Positions 46,163-55,316 of a stretch of DNA of 64,000 bases are shown here, piece after piece (within the stretch, counting starts at the first letter, position 1; the number at the start of each line of letters is the position of its first letter). This DNA comes from Spartobacteria bacterium (lineage in GTDB: Bacteria > Verrucomicrobiota > Verrucomicrobiia > Chthoniobacterales > UBA10450): contig PLCN01000021.1 of the NCBI GenBank assembly GCA_003134785.1, positions 379,784 through 443,783 on the forward strand, written 5' to 3'. The translations under genes were made by a program, and so were the position numbers. The notes under the pieces were generated by a model, which made no database searches, had not been told where the DNA came from, and saw nothing but the letters and a program-made list of their open reading frames with translations.

Positions 46163-47362
46163 ATGAGTTCGACCGACTTCTTGATTTTGGGTGGCGGCAT
46201 TATCGGGCTCAATGTAGCCCGCGAGTTGAAGCGTCGCTTTCCTGGCACTCGCGTAACCTTGTTAGAGAAGGAGGCTGCGTGTGGGCTGCATGCCAGCGGC
46301 CGGAACAGCGGCGTAATCCATGCCGGTTTCTACTACTCGGCCGATAGCCTGAAGGCAAAGTTAACACGGGCCGGGAACCAGGCGATGACCAGTTATTGCG
46401 AAGCTAAGAAGATTCCACTTAATTGCTGTGGCAAGCTTGTGGTGGCAAAGGATGGCGCGGATCTCGCGCAACTGGACGAACTCCTGCGCCGCGGGAAAGC
46501 CAACGACGTCCCTCTGGAAAATCTCACGGAAGAAGAAGCTCGTCAGATCGAGCCGCGAGTGAAGACACAGGAGCGCGCCATTTTCTCGCCCACTACTTCG
46601 TCGGCCGATCCGCGACGGGTGATCGAAGCGATGACAGAAGACGCGCTGAACGAGGGTGTCATCATGCATGCCGGGGCGCCTTATTTGCGTCGCAAGAATG
46701 GGCTCGTCATAACGCCGCGAGGCAGCTTCGCCGCAGGGCACATAGTTAACGCCGCCGGGCTTTACGCCGATAAGATCGCGCTCGATTTCGGATTTTCCGA
46801 AAGATATCGCATCCTTCCGTTCAAGGGACTTTATCTTTACTCGAACGAGCCTCCGAACGCATTCCGCACCAATATTTATCCCGTGCCGGATCTGCGGAAT
46901 CCGTTTCTAGGCGTCCATTTCACCGTGAAAGACGATGGCCACGTCAAGATCGGTCCAACCGCTATTCCGGCCTTGTGGCGCGAGCAGTACCGTGGATTCG
47001 ACAATTTCAAATTTGGCGAGTTCGTGGAGGTATTGTTTCGCGAAGCGGGTCTGATGCTGTCATCGAGTTTTGATTTCAAGAAACTTGCGGTGGAAGAGGT
47101 GCAAAAGTATTCACGGCCACATTTGGTTGGTCTCGCTTCGCGACTGGCTCACGGCGTCCGGCCACAGGATTACACGCGGTGGGGGGAGCCCGGGATTCGC
47201 GCGCAACTGCTCGACATCAAGGCGCGCAAGCTCGAGATGGATTTCGTTATCGAGGGCGACGAACACTCGACACATTTGCTAAATGCCGTCTCACCTGGGT
47301 GGACCTGCGCCATTCCGTTTGCGCGCTACGTCGTGGATCGGATTGAGACATCGGCTAAGTAG
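46163..47362 (+). CDS. lhgO: FAD-dependent L-2-hydroxyglutarate oxidase-like protein
   Basis: This 399-residue DAO-fold oxidoreductase has the dinucleotide site DFLILGGGIIGLNVARELKR, then HASGRNSGVIHAGFYY (LhgO-like) and the C-terminal HLLNAVSPGWTCAIPFARYV. LhgO oxidises L-2-hydroxyglutarate to 2-oxoglutarate at the membrane. In glycan loci related proteins may act on other 2-hydroxyacids. An ATG at 46112 is in frame, but the GGAG-preceded start fits the Rossmann fold. It converges with a broken YbhN-like gene. Confidence 0.82.
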   Translation: MSSTDFLILGGGIIGLNVARELKRRFPGTRVTLLEKEAACGLHASGRNSGVIHAGFYYSADSLKAKLTRAGNQAMTSYCEAKKIPLNCCGKLVVAKDGADLAQLDELLRRGKANDVPLENLTEEEARQIEPRVKTQERAIFSPTTSSADPRRVIEAMTEDALNEGVIMHAGAPYLRRKNGLVITPRGSFAAGHIVNAAGLYADKIALDFGFSERYRILPFKGLYLYSNEPPNAFRTNIYPVPDLRNPFLGVHFTVKDDGHVKIGPTAIPALWREQYRGFDNFKFGEFVEVLFREAGLMLSSSFDFKKLAVEEVQKYSRPHLVGLASRLAHGVRPQDYTRWGEPGIRAQLLDIKARKLEMDFVIEGDEHSTHLLNAVSPGWTCAIPFARYVVDRIETSAK

Positions 47363-47770
47363 CATGGACTCGTTCGACTTGCGTCTTTGGTCTGTAAAAA
47401 ACATAAAGCAATCCACCAAGGAGGCAGACGGCGAGTATCATGGCAAAGGTGACGAGGGAGGCGGCCAAGGCGCGTTCGCTTTCCACCTGCGCGGTTACTC
47501 CCAGGAAGAGAACCAGGAGATATTCGCGAACTCCGAGACCAGCGATCGTGATCGGCAGCGCGTTTGCCGCCAGCACGATCGGGACAAACGTGAGCAACGA
47601 GAATCATGGCGCATGAATGCCAACGGAGAGACCGGTAAAGTAAAAAAGCATGCACAGGAGTAGTTGCTTATTACGCCTCCCCCGATAACTTGAGAGAATG
47701 GCTTCTTTTTCATGCATAGCAATCGCCATATTCTAGCTACTTCATCGCGAAGCGACTGTGCCAGGAAGGC
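47355..47770 (-). pseudogene. Truncated duplicate of the YbhN-like membrane protein gene
   Basis: The minus strand encodes SLRDEVARIWRLLCMKKKP in one frame, then, after a frameshift, VPIVLAANALPITIAGLGVR and EYLLVLFLGVTAQVESERAL. This matches the last ~135 residues of the intact gene at 48679-49668. The N-terminal two thirds are absent. Intact and broken copies have the same orientation and flank the FkbM gene. Confidence 0.85.
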
Positions 47771-47807
47771 GAGGGAAGGTGCTTTGTGAGCCAAAGAGGG
47801 TTCATTA

Positions 47808-48626
47808 ATGCGACGGATGCTCGGCCTTCTTAAAAACATCGCCGTTCGCGTCCTTGAATCCCACCCCATCGGGTACATTCTCGGCGTCGAGATGATCACC
47901 CGCCTGGATTTTCTTCTTCCCCACGAAGAGGACTACTGGGGATTTCGTCGCTTGGCCGCTGGACGCTCAGAGGGCTTATTCCTCGACCTCGGCGCCAACC
48001 TAGGACACTCGGCCCGGGGTTTTCACAAAGTGGTGCCTGGCTGGCAAATTTTTTCCGTGGAGGCCAATCCCGCTCATCGACCGCGTCTGGAAAAGGTAAA
48101 AAGGAAAATCCCGGGTTTTGATTTTCGAATCGCCGCGGTCGATTCGGAGAGCGGGCAGCCTATGACCTTCTTCGTCCCCTACTACCGCGGGTGGCTGTCG
48201 TTGCACAGCTCGGCCGCGACGACCCTTGCCGAAGCTAGAAAAGGAATAGTCCTTTCATTTCCACGACAGGAAAAATGGGTTCGTTACGTTGAGACGCGGG
48301 TTGAGACCATAAAGATCGACGACCTCGGCTTGGCACCAGGCATCATTAAGATGGACATCCAAGGCAAGGAATTCAGCGCACTTCAAGGGGCGAAAAAGGT
48401 GATTGAGCAGTACTCGCCTGATCTTCTCGTCGAAATTTCTTTCGAGTCGGCTCCCATCATTGACTACCTGAAAAACCTCGGCTACGTCCCTTATGCTTAC
48501 GAAAAAGCGACGGACGATTTTATTCGATTCGAAGGAAGACAATTGAAGGCCGGGGCGAGAAATCTGTTCTTCTCGCGACGCGCCTTGGAAGACAAGCCAA
48601 GAGGGCCCATTAGCTATTTAGCCTGA
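47808..48626 (+). CDS. FkbM-family SAM methyltransferase
   Basis: This 272-residue protein has FLDLGANLGHSARGFHKVV (SAM loop), IFSVEANPAHRPRLEKV, then VETIKIDDLG and GIIKMDIQGKEFSALQGAKK, the FkbM signature (family usual D-[IVG]-EG-x-E; here IQGKE). It would O-methylate a sugar. It is plus-strand between two minus-strand copies of a YbhN-like gene, suggesting arrival together with the duplication. Confidence 0.85.
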   Translation: MRRMLGLLKNIAVRVLESHPIGYILGVEMITRLDFLLPHEEDYWGFRRLAAGRSEGLFLDLGANLGHSARGFHKVVPGWQIFSVEANPAHRPRLEKVKRKIPGFDFRIAAVDSESGQPMTFFVPYYRGWLSLHSSAATTLAEARKGIVLSFPRQEKWVRYVETRVETIKIDDLGLAPGIIKMDIQGKEFSALQGAKKVIEQYSPDLLVEISFESAPIIDYLKNLGYVPYAYEKATDDFIRFEGRQLKAGARNLFFSRRALEDKPRGPISYLA

Positions 48627-48678
48627 AGGTAAATCAATCGGTTCTGGATGCCGGGTTTGAACTACGCTGCGAGACCCA

Positions 48679-49668
48679 TCACTCAACGGGATCGCGCTTT
48701 GCGGGAGCGCGTTTGGGCCGGTAGAAAATGTAAACAACCCCTCCGAACAGGCAGACAGTGAGCATGATCGAGAATACAATCAGTGAAGCGGCCAGGGCGT
48801 GCTCGCTATCGACCTGCGCTGTTACTCCCAGGAATAATACGAGCAGGTATTCGCGCACCCCCAACCCGGCAATTGTGATGGGCAGCGCGTTGGCCGCCAG
48901 CACGATGGGGACAGACGTTAGCCACGAACGCAACGGCGCGTTGATCCCGACCGAAAGACCGGCCAGGTAAAAAATCAAGCAGAGGAGGAGCTGCGTGACG
49001 ACCGCCGCGGCAATGACTTGTGCGAGCGCCTTCTTGTTGACGCATAACAGTCCCCATATCCGAGCGGCTTCATCGCGAAGAGAATGCGCCGGCAAGGAAC
49101 GAAGAAGCTTTTCAAACCATTGGTGCGTCGGATGACCGGCCATAAAGAATAGCGCACCGAAAATGGATACGGCGCTACTGGCGGTAAGAATAACGAGAGC
49201 CAGCCAATGAGTTTGATGAGATGTCGATAGGATATGCCATTGCCAGGGGACGCAGACCACAGCCAGCGCGAGGACGCTCGCCAGACCAAGGCACCGATCG
49301 AGCAGCACAGTGGTGCAGGATTCACCTACTCGCCCAGGCGCGAGGCGGGAGATGTAAAGCATGCGCGTGAGATCATCTCCGGTCGGACCCGGCAGGAACA
49401 TCAGGAAGAATTGACCGATTTGGGCGATGCAGATTAGCGCGGGGAGCGGAATCGCGATTTGAAACATTTGGAGAAGACGATGCCAGCGCCAACCGCTGAT
49501 GATCACTGTCCCGAAACCCAAGACGATGCCAGCTAGGATGGGCCAGCGCGCCGCGTCGCGCATTCTATTCCAAACGAGCTGAATATCCACCTTGTGGAAG
49601 AGCCAGACAATGACCGCGGCGGCAAATGCAGTCTTCAGGCAAAGAATGATGATCTGGCGTTTATTCAA
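48679..49668 (-). CDS. YbhN/AglD-like flippase-domain membrane protein
   Basis: This 329-residue integral membrane protein has about eight helices. It belongs to the lysylphosphatidylglycerol-synthase transmembrane (UPF0104) family, with the marks RMRDAARWPILAGIVLGFGT, GPTGDDLTRMLYISR and ANALPITIAGLGVREYLLVL near the C-terminus. Members occur in glycan loci and are suspected to move or regulate lipid-linked sugars. It is transcribed with the two small membrane proteins upstream (3-base gap to the next). A truncated duplicate lies about 0.9 kb away. Confidence 0.85.
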   Translation of the reverse strand: MNKRQIIILCLKTAFAAAVIVWLFHKVDIQLVWNRMRDAARWPILAGIVLGFGTVIISGWRWHRLLQMFQIAIPLPALICIAQIGQFFLMFLPGPTGDDLTRMLYISRLAPGRVGESCTTVLLDRCLGLASVLALAVVCVPWQWHILSTSHQTHWLALVILTASSAVSIFGALFFMAGHPTHQWFEKLLRSLPAHSLRDEAARIWGLLCVNKKALAQVIAAAVVTQLLLCLIFYLAGLSVGINAPLRSWLTSVPIVLAANALPITIAGLGVREYLLVLFLGVTAQVDSEHALAASLIVFSIMLTVCLFGGVVYIFYRPKRAPAKRDPVE

Positions 49669-49671
49669 GAG

Positions 49672-50187
49672 CTAATCAAACTCGCTCTTCTTTCGGAGCA
49701 AGAAGTGTTTCGCGGCAAAGATAACGTTAGCGATATGGAGGAGTCTTGTGCGGCCGATAAAATGGTTCCCATCTCGCTCGATGACGTCACCGCTTTCGCG
49801 CAATCGTTGCAGCCGGACCTCGGTAAGGCCCTTCTCATCATATTCGCGCTCTATTTCGGATATCATAACGCCCGCCGCGTGCGCCATGATCTCCGAGTAA
49901 ATCCGCAGCCGAATGGACGTTTGGCCGAGTTGGACGAAATTGAAGTAGCAATAGGAAAGGCCAAGGTAAATCGGCAGGTTAACTGCCAGGGCGAGAAAAA
50001 GCCGCTCGGAAACGGCCGCGCTCGAACTGATAAAGAAGGCCTCGCCGATTAGAAGTGTTACCGCGCCCAGGAGGAACGCCTGGATAATTGAACCAAAATA
50101 TTGAGTGCCACGACGGCCGCGAAACAGAATGATTTGCGCAAGGACGTTGACGACCATGGCAGCAATGGGGCCGATGAAGCTGCTCAT
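49672..50187 (-). CDS. Membrane protein with winged-helix-like tail, unknown
   Basis: This 171-residue protein has three or four membrane helices (AMVVNVLAQIILF, AFLLGAVTLLIGEAFF, LALAVNLPIYLGLSYCYFNF) followed by a soluble region resembling a winged helix (EIEREYDEKGLTEVRLQRLR, GDVIERDGNHFI). It resembles its operon neighbour in layout but not closely in sequence. I do not recognise a named family. It may tie membrane glycan steps to regulation or polymerisation. The gap to the upstream gene is 12 bases. Confidence 0.6.
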   Translation of the reverse strand: MSSFIGPIAAMVVNVLAQIILFRGRRGTQYFGSIIQAFLLGAVTLLIGEAFFISSSAAVSERLFLALAVNLPIYLGLSYCYFNFVQLGQTSIRLRIYSEIMAHAAGVMISEIEREYDEKGLTEVRLQRLRESGDVIERDGNHFIGRTRLLHIANVIFAAKHFLLRKKSEFD

Positions 50188-50199
50188 ATGCTTTCGGCG

Positions 50200-50691
50200 T
50201 CAGCCTCCGCGGGATATCGGTCCATAGAGCTTGCGAAACCCGAGGATGACCCGGAACGATAAGGGTTGCGGACCGACCGCAATAAACCGGGAGCCTTCCT
50301 CCCGGATGAGTCCCGACAAAGCAAGAGCAGAGAGACGGGCTCTAACGAATGGGCGTTGGGCCATGAACTGACTTACTTCGCTCACCGTCCGGCCGTTGCC
50401 TTTCGCTTCTGCTAGAAATCGAATCAAGCTCAACGTAGGGCTGTCCGCCTCGATCGCCGAGTAAGTAATCACATAGGAAAGAGTCATCGAGCCATAGAAG
50501 AGACCAATGTGAACCGTTTCCAACAATCCCCATGAATAGATGATCGCGCCAAAGACCCAGAGACAGAAAACGATAGCGAAAATCACCAAAAGGGACTTGA
50601 TGTGATGCTTTGGCAGTTTATACCTCCAAACGATGAGGTGAACCGCAAAAGAGAATAGGAATAACCCCACGGATGTTAGGAATATCTTCAT
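50200..50691 (-). CDS. Membrane protein with winged-helix-like tail, unknown (second)
   Basis: This 163-residue protein has four hydrophobic segments (FLTSVGLFLFSFAVHLIVW, LLVIFAIVFCLWVFGAIIYS, GLFYGSMTLSYVITYSA) and a soluble C-terminal winged-helix-like part (GRTVSEVSQFMAQRPFVRAR, LALSGLIREEGSRFIAVGPQ). The same topology as the next gene suggests a pair acting together. It overlaps the upstream glycosyltransferase gene by four bases. Function is unknown. Confidence 0.6.
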   Translation of the reverse strand: MKIFLTSVGLFLFSFAVHLIVWRYKLPKHHIKSLLVIFAIVFCLWVFGAIIYSWGLLETVHIGLFYGSMTLSYVITYSAIEADSPTLSLIRFLAEAKGNGRTVSEVSQFMAQRPFVRARLSALALSGLIREEGSRFIAVGPQPLSFRVILGFRKLYGPISRGG

Positions 50692-51470
50692 TCCGTTATT
50701 TCCCGGGGTTTGGGGAGGGTCCGGTCATATAACAATCGTCGAAAGCGGCGGATAGCGAGTTCCAGGAACGTATGGCCCACGGATAGGAAGTTACGGAGGG
50801 TCATGGCGGAGCTGCTTCCACCCTTGCGATCGATCGACGATGACGGAATCTGGAGGTAGGAGGCGCCTTGATCCAATAACCGCGTAATCATGTCCGCCTG
50901 AAAACCGAACCCATAACTACCTGGGTGCCATCTCATCACATTGTATCGAAGATGGATGGCCAACCCGTTGTAGTATTTGATGTTGTAGCCGCTCATAATA
51001 TTGACCAGAAAGGTGAAGCTGTTTGAGAGCAACCTTCTAAAAAAGCTCTTTCCCCGAACTTCGTGTTGACTCTGGTAGGGAATGACAATGTCAGCCCGGC
51101 CGATATGTCGAAAAACCTCGGCCAGAACTTCTTTGGGTTCGGCGTCGTCGCCGCAGCACAGCCGGTAATACTTGCCTCTCGCTTCGAAAGCCGTATCAAC
51201 GTAATTGGTCGCAAGGCCCCGGTTCTTGTGGTTAGCCTTTAACCTTATGGGACACGACGGATGCGCCAGCATGTACTCGCGAACCCTGGCGACAGAGTTG
51301 TCGGTGGAGAGGTCGTCGACCACGATTACTTCATAGGAACAAGTGACCGCTTCGAGAGCACCAGTCACATTCGCCAGGGTGGCAGCGATGAGCGCCTCTT
51401 CATTATAGCAGGTCACGACCACCGTGATATCCGGATCGTGATCGGTGACGGCGTTACCAGCGATAGTCAT
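50688..51470 (-). CDS. Glycosyltransferase family 2
   Basis: This 260-residue GT2 has DITVVVTCYNEEALIAATLA, EVIVVDDLSTDNSVARVREY and the acidic site RLCCGDDAEPKEVLAEV in place of DxD. The C-terminus YGFGFQADMITRLLDQGASY matches the dolichol-phosphate-type QAD motif. It probably adds a sugar to lipid carrier or glycan. It overlaps the small membrane protein gene by four bases and so heads a four-gene unit ending with the YbhN-like gene. Confidence 0.87.
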   Translation of the reverse strand: MTIAGNAVTDHDPDITVVVTCYNEEALIAATLANVTGALEAVTCSYEVIVVDDLSTDNSVARVREYMLAHPSCPIRLKANHKNRGLATNYVDTAFEARGKYYRLCCGDDAEPKEVLAEVFRHIGRADIVIPYQSQHEVRGKSFFRRLLSNSFTFLVNIMSGYNIKYYNGLAIHLRYNVMRWHPGSYGFGFQADMITRLLDQGASYLQIPSSSIDRKGGSSSAMTLRNFLSVGHTFLELAIRRFRRLLYDRTLPKPREITE

Positions 51471-51511
51471 GACTGAAAGGCGTTTGTTCCACGATGGTCG
51501 CGCCAGTGCGG

Positions 51512-52693
51512 TTACTCGGCAAAAACAGGCGGTAGAATTAACTTGAATATTAAAGAGTGCTTTTCGAGCCTTGCTTTCACAGGTTCCGCGAAGTCTGGCG
51601 GAAGGGCGACAAGTACCCGGCTGCCGGCGGGCACATCGTTCGGAAGATAAACCGGCCGGTCCATATACGTACGGCCCGCGCGGTTGGGATCTTCATCGAC
51701 AAAGAACTCTACCCGACCCGCCAGTTCATCGAAGAGCCAGGTAGCGGCGATGGAAGTCCCGAACAGGCCAAACCGCGAAGACTTGGAATGTCGGTTCGCC
51801 ATCGTCACCACGGCCCTCAGCCAGTCTAGACGCATGAGCAAGGGATGGACTTCAGAACTGGTAACAGAATCCCCTGGAGAGGCAGATCGGTCGCCCTTGC
51901 GCGCTACAATAGTTAGTTCTTTCGGCACCCAATCTTCAGTCGCGGTAATCACATCGTAACCCGCGCCGCGAACCGTGCGAAGGAACGTCTCTTTACTAAA
52001 ATGAGTTATGTGATCGGCGATAAGTAGATCAAAGGGATTACGCTTGAATGATGGCACTTCGACTACGAGGTGCCCGCCGAGATCGAGTTTATCCCAGAGT
52101 TGACTCAACAATTGACCTGGCTCCGGAATGTGTTCCAAAACGTGGATTAGTGTTATTATGCTAAAACATCCCGGAACGTCGGTCGGTCCTCCCACGTACA
52201 ACGCTACGACACCGGGAATGTCCTCGACCACTTTTTTATACTTGGCATTAAGTTCTGTCCCACAAAGCGACCAGCCTCGCATAACCGAGCTAAAAGCGCG
52301 CAAAAAAGCGCCGTTGCCGCAGCCGACATCCAATAATCGGCCGGTCTCAGGCAAGTTGATCTGAGAACGCAACTGTTCGAGTAAGTGCCCCGAACGAGAG
52401 CTAACACCTCCCGAGATTTCATCGAAAACCGATTGCTCGGCACCTTCGCTTTGATGATAGATTGAGTAGGAGCCGTAAATTTGTTCTACTTCTGATTCCC
52501 ATTCAGCGTCGACGGTCTTCTGCACGCCGGCACAAGACGGGCAAATGAAAAGGCGACCTCCTTTGGGCCAGGGCTTGCTATCAGAGGTTACCCGCGAAAA
52601 CCTCGCGTAATCGGCCACAGGGTCGAGCGGAGAGAACTCGCAAACATGGCATCGTTGCGCGAGGGCAGACGCGGATTCTTGCTTAGCAGTCAT
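51512..52693 (-). CDS. Class I SAM methyltransferase of the sugar C-methyltransferase type
   Basis: This 393-residue three-part protein has an N-terminal zinc-binding region (CHVCEF and CPSC), a central SAM domain (GRLLDVGCGNGAFLRAF, LIHVLEHIPEPGQLL) and a C-terminal nucleotide-binding-like domain (RFGLFGTSIAATWLFDELAG). This layout is that of NDP-keto-sugar C-methyltransferases (TylC3/NovU class) and relatives. It would branch or methylate a sugar. It overlaps the reductase-like gene by four bases. Confidence 0.83.
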   Translation of the reverse strand: MTAKQESASALAQRCHVCEFSPLDPVADYARFSRVTSDSKPWPKGGRLFICPSCAGVQKTVDAEWESEVEQIYGSYSIYHQSEGAEQSVFDEISGGVSSRSGHLLEQLRSQINLPETGRLLDVGCGNGAFLRAFSSVMRGWSLCGTELNAKYKKVVEDIPGVVALYVGGPTDVPGCFSIITLIHVLEHIPEPGQLLSQLWDKLDLGGHLVVEVPSFKRNPFDLLIADHITHFSKETFLRTVRGAGYDVITATEDWVPKELTIVARKGDRSASPGDSVTSSEVHPLLMRLDWLRAVVTMANRHSKSSRFGLFGTSIAATWLFDELAGRVEFFVDEDPNRAGRTYMDRPVYLPNDVPAGSRVLVALPPDFAEPVKARLEKHSLIFKLILPPVFAE

Positions 52694-53562
52694 GGTTGTA
52701 AGACTGATTCGATCGCAAACCAGACATCGGGGGGAGCCATGCCGAACTCGGTTTGGAGACGACTTGCATCCAATGTTGTGTTTAAAGGAAGCGATTCCGG
52801 AAAGGGCCCGCTTGCAGCGGTTCGGATTGGCTGAACAAGATCTTGGCCGACGCTAAGGCGTCTTGCAAGATTACGCGCTGCTTGCTCGTAAGTAATGTCC
52901 TTGTTCGCCGACATCTGAAAGACACCGGGCGAACGGGCTTGAGCGACACGTCGAAGTCCGTCGACGGCGAGAGCGAGTGGCACGGGAGCCATGACCATGT
53001 CAGAAAATGGATGAATCTCGCTTCCTTTCCGGAAGGCTTCTATCCAGCTCAGGAAAAGCGGCGGTTTTGGTTCGAGCACTTTGGTAAAACGCACAATCGC
53101 AATCGAGTTGCCGTATGGGCCTATCCGTCGTTCCGCTTCAGCTTTCTGGCGACCATACTCAGTTTCGGGTGACAGTGGATCGTTGGCTAATCGAAACGGC
53201 TTGGAGCCATCGAAAACCTGATTTGTTGATAGGTAGATGACAAAGACTCCAGCGGCCACGAGGTTTTTTGCCAAGGCTGAAACTCCTTCTACATTGATTC
53301 TCGCGCTGACTACGGGGTCGCTTTGGCACGCCTGGAGCCTGGTCACGCCTGCACACACAATGGCGACGCTTACTGCCAGAGGCGGTCGCCACCTATCTGG
53401 AGCGTCCGCTAAGTCGAGGTAAAGGCAGCGCTCGTCCACCCTCCGGCGGCGGCGGGTTGTGCCTACCACGCGTTCCCCACCGTCACGAAGTGTACGAAAC
53501 AGCGCACCTCCGATAAGGCTATCCGCTCCCACTACAAGATAAACTGGCTCATCACCTGGCAT
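52690..53562 (-). CDS. RmlD-like NDP-sugar reductase
   Basis: This 290-residue SDR has YLVVGADSLIGGALFRTL, CAGVTRLQACQSDP, YLSTNQVFDG and the catalytic pair in TEYGRQKAEAE (YxxxK). It resembles dTDP-4-dehydrorhamnose reductase RmlD, with the N-terminal glycine motif slightly off (GADSLIG). The ATG at 53562 shares a base with the upstream stop (TGATG), a better start than 53586. It probably reduces a 4-keto sugar in the locus. Confidence 0.8.
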   Translation of the reverse strand: MPGDEPVYLVVGADSLIGGALFRTLRDGGERVVGTTRRRRRVDERCLYLDLADAPDRWRPPLAVSVAIVCAGVTRLQACQSDPVVSARINVEGVSALAKNLVAAGVFVIYLSTNQVFDGSKPFRLANDPLSPETEYGRQKAEAERRIGPYGNSIAIVRFTKVLEPKPPLFLSWIEAFRKGSEIHPFSDMVMAPVPLALAVDGLRRVAQARSPGVFQMSANKDITYEQAARNLARRLSVGQDLVQPIRTAASGPFPESLPLNTTLDASRLQTEFGMAPPDVWFAIESVLQP

Positions 53563-54248
53563 CAGAGCGAGCGCTGGCCCACGCACAAGGCAAACAGATA
53601 ATGCGCCATCGGGTAGAAGCCGGTGTGGACCAGCTCATCATTCATGGAAAAAATAAAAACGTTATGGAAGTGTCGTAAAAGCAATTTCTTGAGTTCTGGT
53701 TGATTCTTGCAGTTGATATGGCCTTCTTTGCTAGGCGGGGAAGCGTAAGTCTGCGATTGTAAGGATGGAGTGCCAATAATCAGCACGCCATTTTCGGAGA
53801 GAGAGTGGGCAAGATTGGAAACAAAAGTGTCCTCGTGTTCTGCCGGGATGTGCTCGATCACGTCCAGGGAGTAGGCCGCATCGAATACTCCCTCGTCGAC
53901 CGGACCTGAGAGCATGTCATGGACTTTGCAATCGAACTTCCATTGTTCCTCCATTCGCTCGCAAACATCTCTGACAAAAACTGGATCGAAATCCACCGCG
54001 CAAATCTCTCCCACTTCCTGAAGTACAATTCGAGTGCCGAAGGCGTCGCCACATCCAACCTCGAGCACCTTTTGTTTTCCACTCAACATCTTCGAAACAA
54101 ACTTGTAGCGGGCGAGGATAAAGAGAAGCCGCCGCGGGTCATCATGCCAGACCTGATTCGTAACCAGACCCAGGCGGGTGAGGCCCTTGGTCTCACGGAG
54201 ATTGACCTGGACTTGGTATTGCCGTTCCTTTGTCTGCTCCGTTTCCAT
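53562..54248 (-). CDS. Class I SAM methyltransferase
   Basis: This 228-residue protein has VLEVGCGDAFGTRIVLQEVG, AAYSLDVIEHIPAEHED and NGVLIIGTPSLQSQ, a Methyltransf_11/23 pattern usual for glycan modification. It overlaps the reductase (TGATG) and follows the alcohol dehydrogenase by three bases, so this run is one operon. The target is unknown. Confidence 0.82.
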   Translation of the reverse strand: METEQTKERQYQVQVNLRETKGLTRLGLVTNQVWHDDPRRLLFILARYKFVSKMLSGKQKVLEVGCGDAFGTRIVLQEVGEICAVDFDPVFVRDVCERMEEQWKFDCKVHDMLSGPVDEGVFDAAYSLDVIEHIPAEHEDTFVSNLAHSLSENGVLIIGTPSLQSQTYASPPSKEGHINCKNQPELKKLLLRHFHNVFIFSMNDELVHTGFYPMAHYLFALCVGQRSL

Positions 54249-54251
54249 AAC

Positions 54252-55301
54252 TCAAGCGTTCGCCGCTGCGCGCAGATGGAGGACGCACCGTCCGGCCGCG
54301 CCACTCCGAACGGCGTCAAGCGCTTCGTTAATTTGGTCAAACTCGAAGCGATGGGTCACCAATCCATCGAGCTTGAGTTTTCCATTTCGATAGAGGCTTA
54401 GATAACGTGGAATGTCGGTGGTTGGATTCGTGTGCCCGCCTTCGCAGCCCTTCAGGATCTTGCCGAAATGAAGGGGAAGCGAATGAATCGTGACATCCTG
54501 GTCGTGGCGCGGCACGCCAACAAGGATTGTGCGACCGGTCTTGGCCGTTAGTTCATAGGCTTGTTCGATCAGCCGCACCAGGCCGGTATTCTCGATGAAG
54601 ACGTCGGCGCCGTTTGATCCTACGATTTTGCGCACCTCCTCGCGCAAGTCAGTTTGCGAGGAATTAATCCGATGAGTGGCACCGAACTTCTGCGCCATCT
54701 CCAGTTTGTGGTCATGGATATCGATCGCGATGATGGGGTCAGCGGAAACCATTGCCGCGCCCTGGACAACGTTGAGTCCTACGCCTCCGCAACCGAGGAC
54801 AGCTACCGATTGGCCGATCTTGACTTGGGCATCGTTGTTGATCAGGCCGAGAGCAGTCGTCACCGCGCAACCCATCAGGGCTGCGATCTCAAAATCCACA
54901 TCGTCAGGAATGACCGTGAGCCGATTCTCGGAAACCACCGCGTGTTCGTTGAAAGTAGTAACCCATCCGGAGTTAACGGTGCGTCCCTTCCAAGTATAGC
55001 TGGCCGGGTTAGCCTGGATGCCGGCACCTTTACGCCAGTGCATGACCACGCGATCACCCTTACGGACAGCGGTGACGCCTGGACCTGTTTCTAGGACAAT
55101 GGCGCCGCCTTCGTGACCCATCAGGTGAGGCAGAAACTTATCCGGCCCTTTCACGCCCGCGATCTCGCCGAGCTGCGCGCCGCAGATGCCGCTACAATAC
55201 ACCTCGACCAGGACCTGGCCGCACTCCAGCTTTGGAACATCGATCTCATCGATGACCAGGGGCGAGTTCAACTCCGTGAGGATGGCGGCTTTCGTTTTCA
55301 A
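54252..55301 (-). CDS. Zinc-type alcohol dehydrogenase (MDR family)
   Basis: This 349-residue MDR protein has CSGICGAQLGEIAG, GHEGGAIVLETGPGVT and the NAD loop AVLGCGGVGLNVVQGAA. The catalytic zinc Cys and GHE are present, but the four-Cys structural zinc lobe is absent: the stretch after KGDRVVMHWRKGAG lacks the usual CxxCxxC. It may oxidise a sugar alcohol or heptose intermediate, given neighbouring transketolase genes. The substrate is inferred. Confidence 0.85.
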   Translation of the reverse strand: MKTKAAILTELNSPLVIDEIDVPKLECGQVLVEVYCSGICGAQLGEIAGVKGPDKFLPHLMGHEGGAIVLETGPGVTAVRKGDRVVMHWRKGAGIQANPASYTWKGRTVNSGWVTTFNEHAVVSENRLTVIPDDVDFEIAALMGCAVTTALGLINNDAQVKIGQSVAVLGCGGVGLNVVQGAAMVSADPIIAIDIHDHKLEMAQKFGATHRINSSQTDLREEVRKIVGSNGADVFIENTGLVRLIEQAYELTAKTGRTILVGVPRHDQDVTIHSLPLHFGKILKGCEGGHTNPTTDIPRYLSLYRNGKLKLDGLVTHRFEFDQINEALDAVRSGAAGRCVLHLRAAANA

Positions 55302-55316
55302 TTTGATGCTACTATT

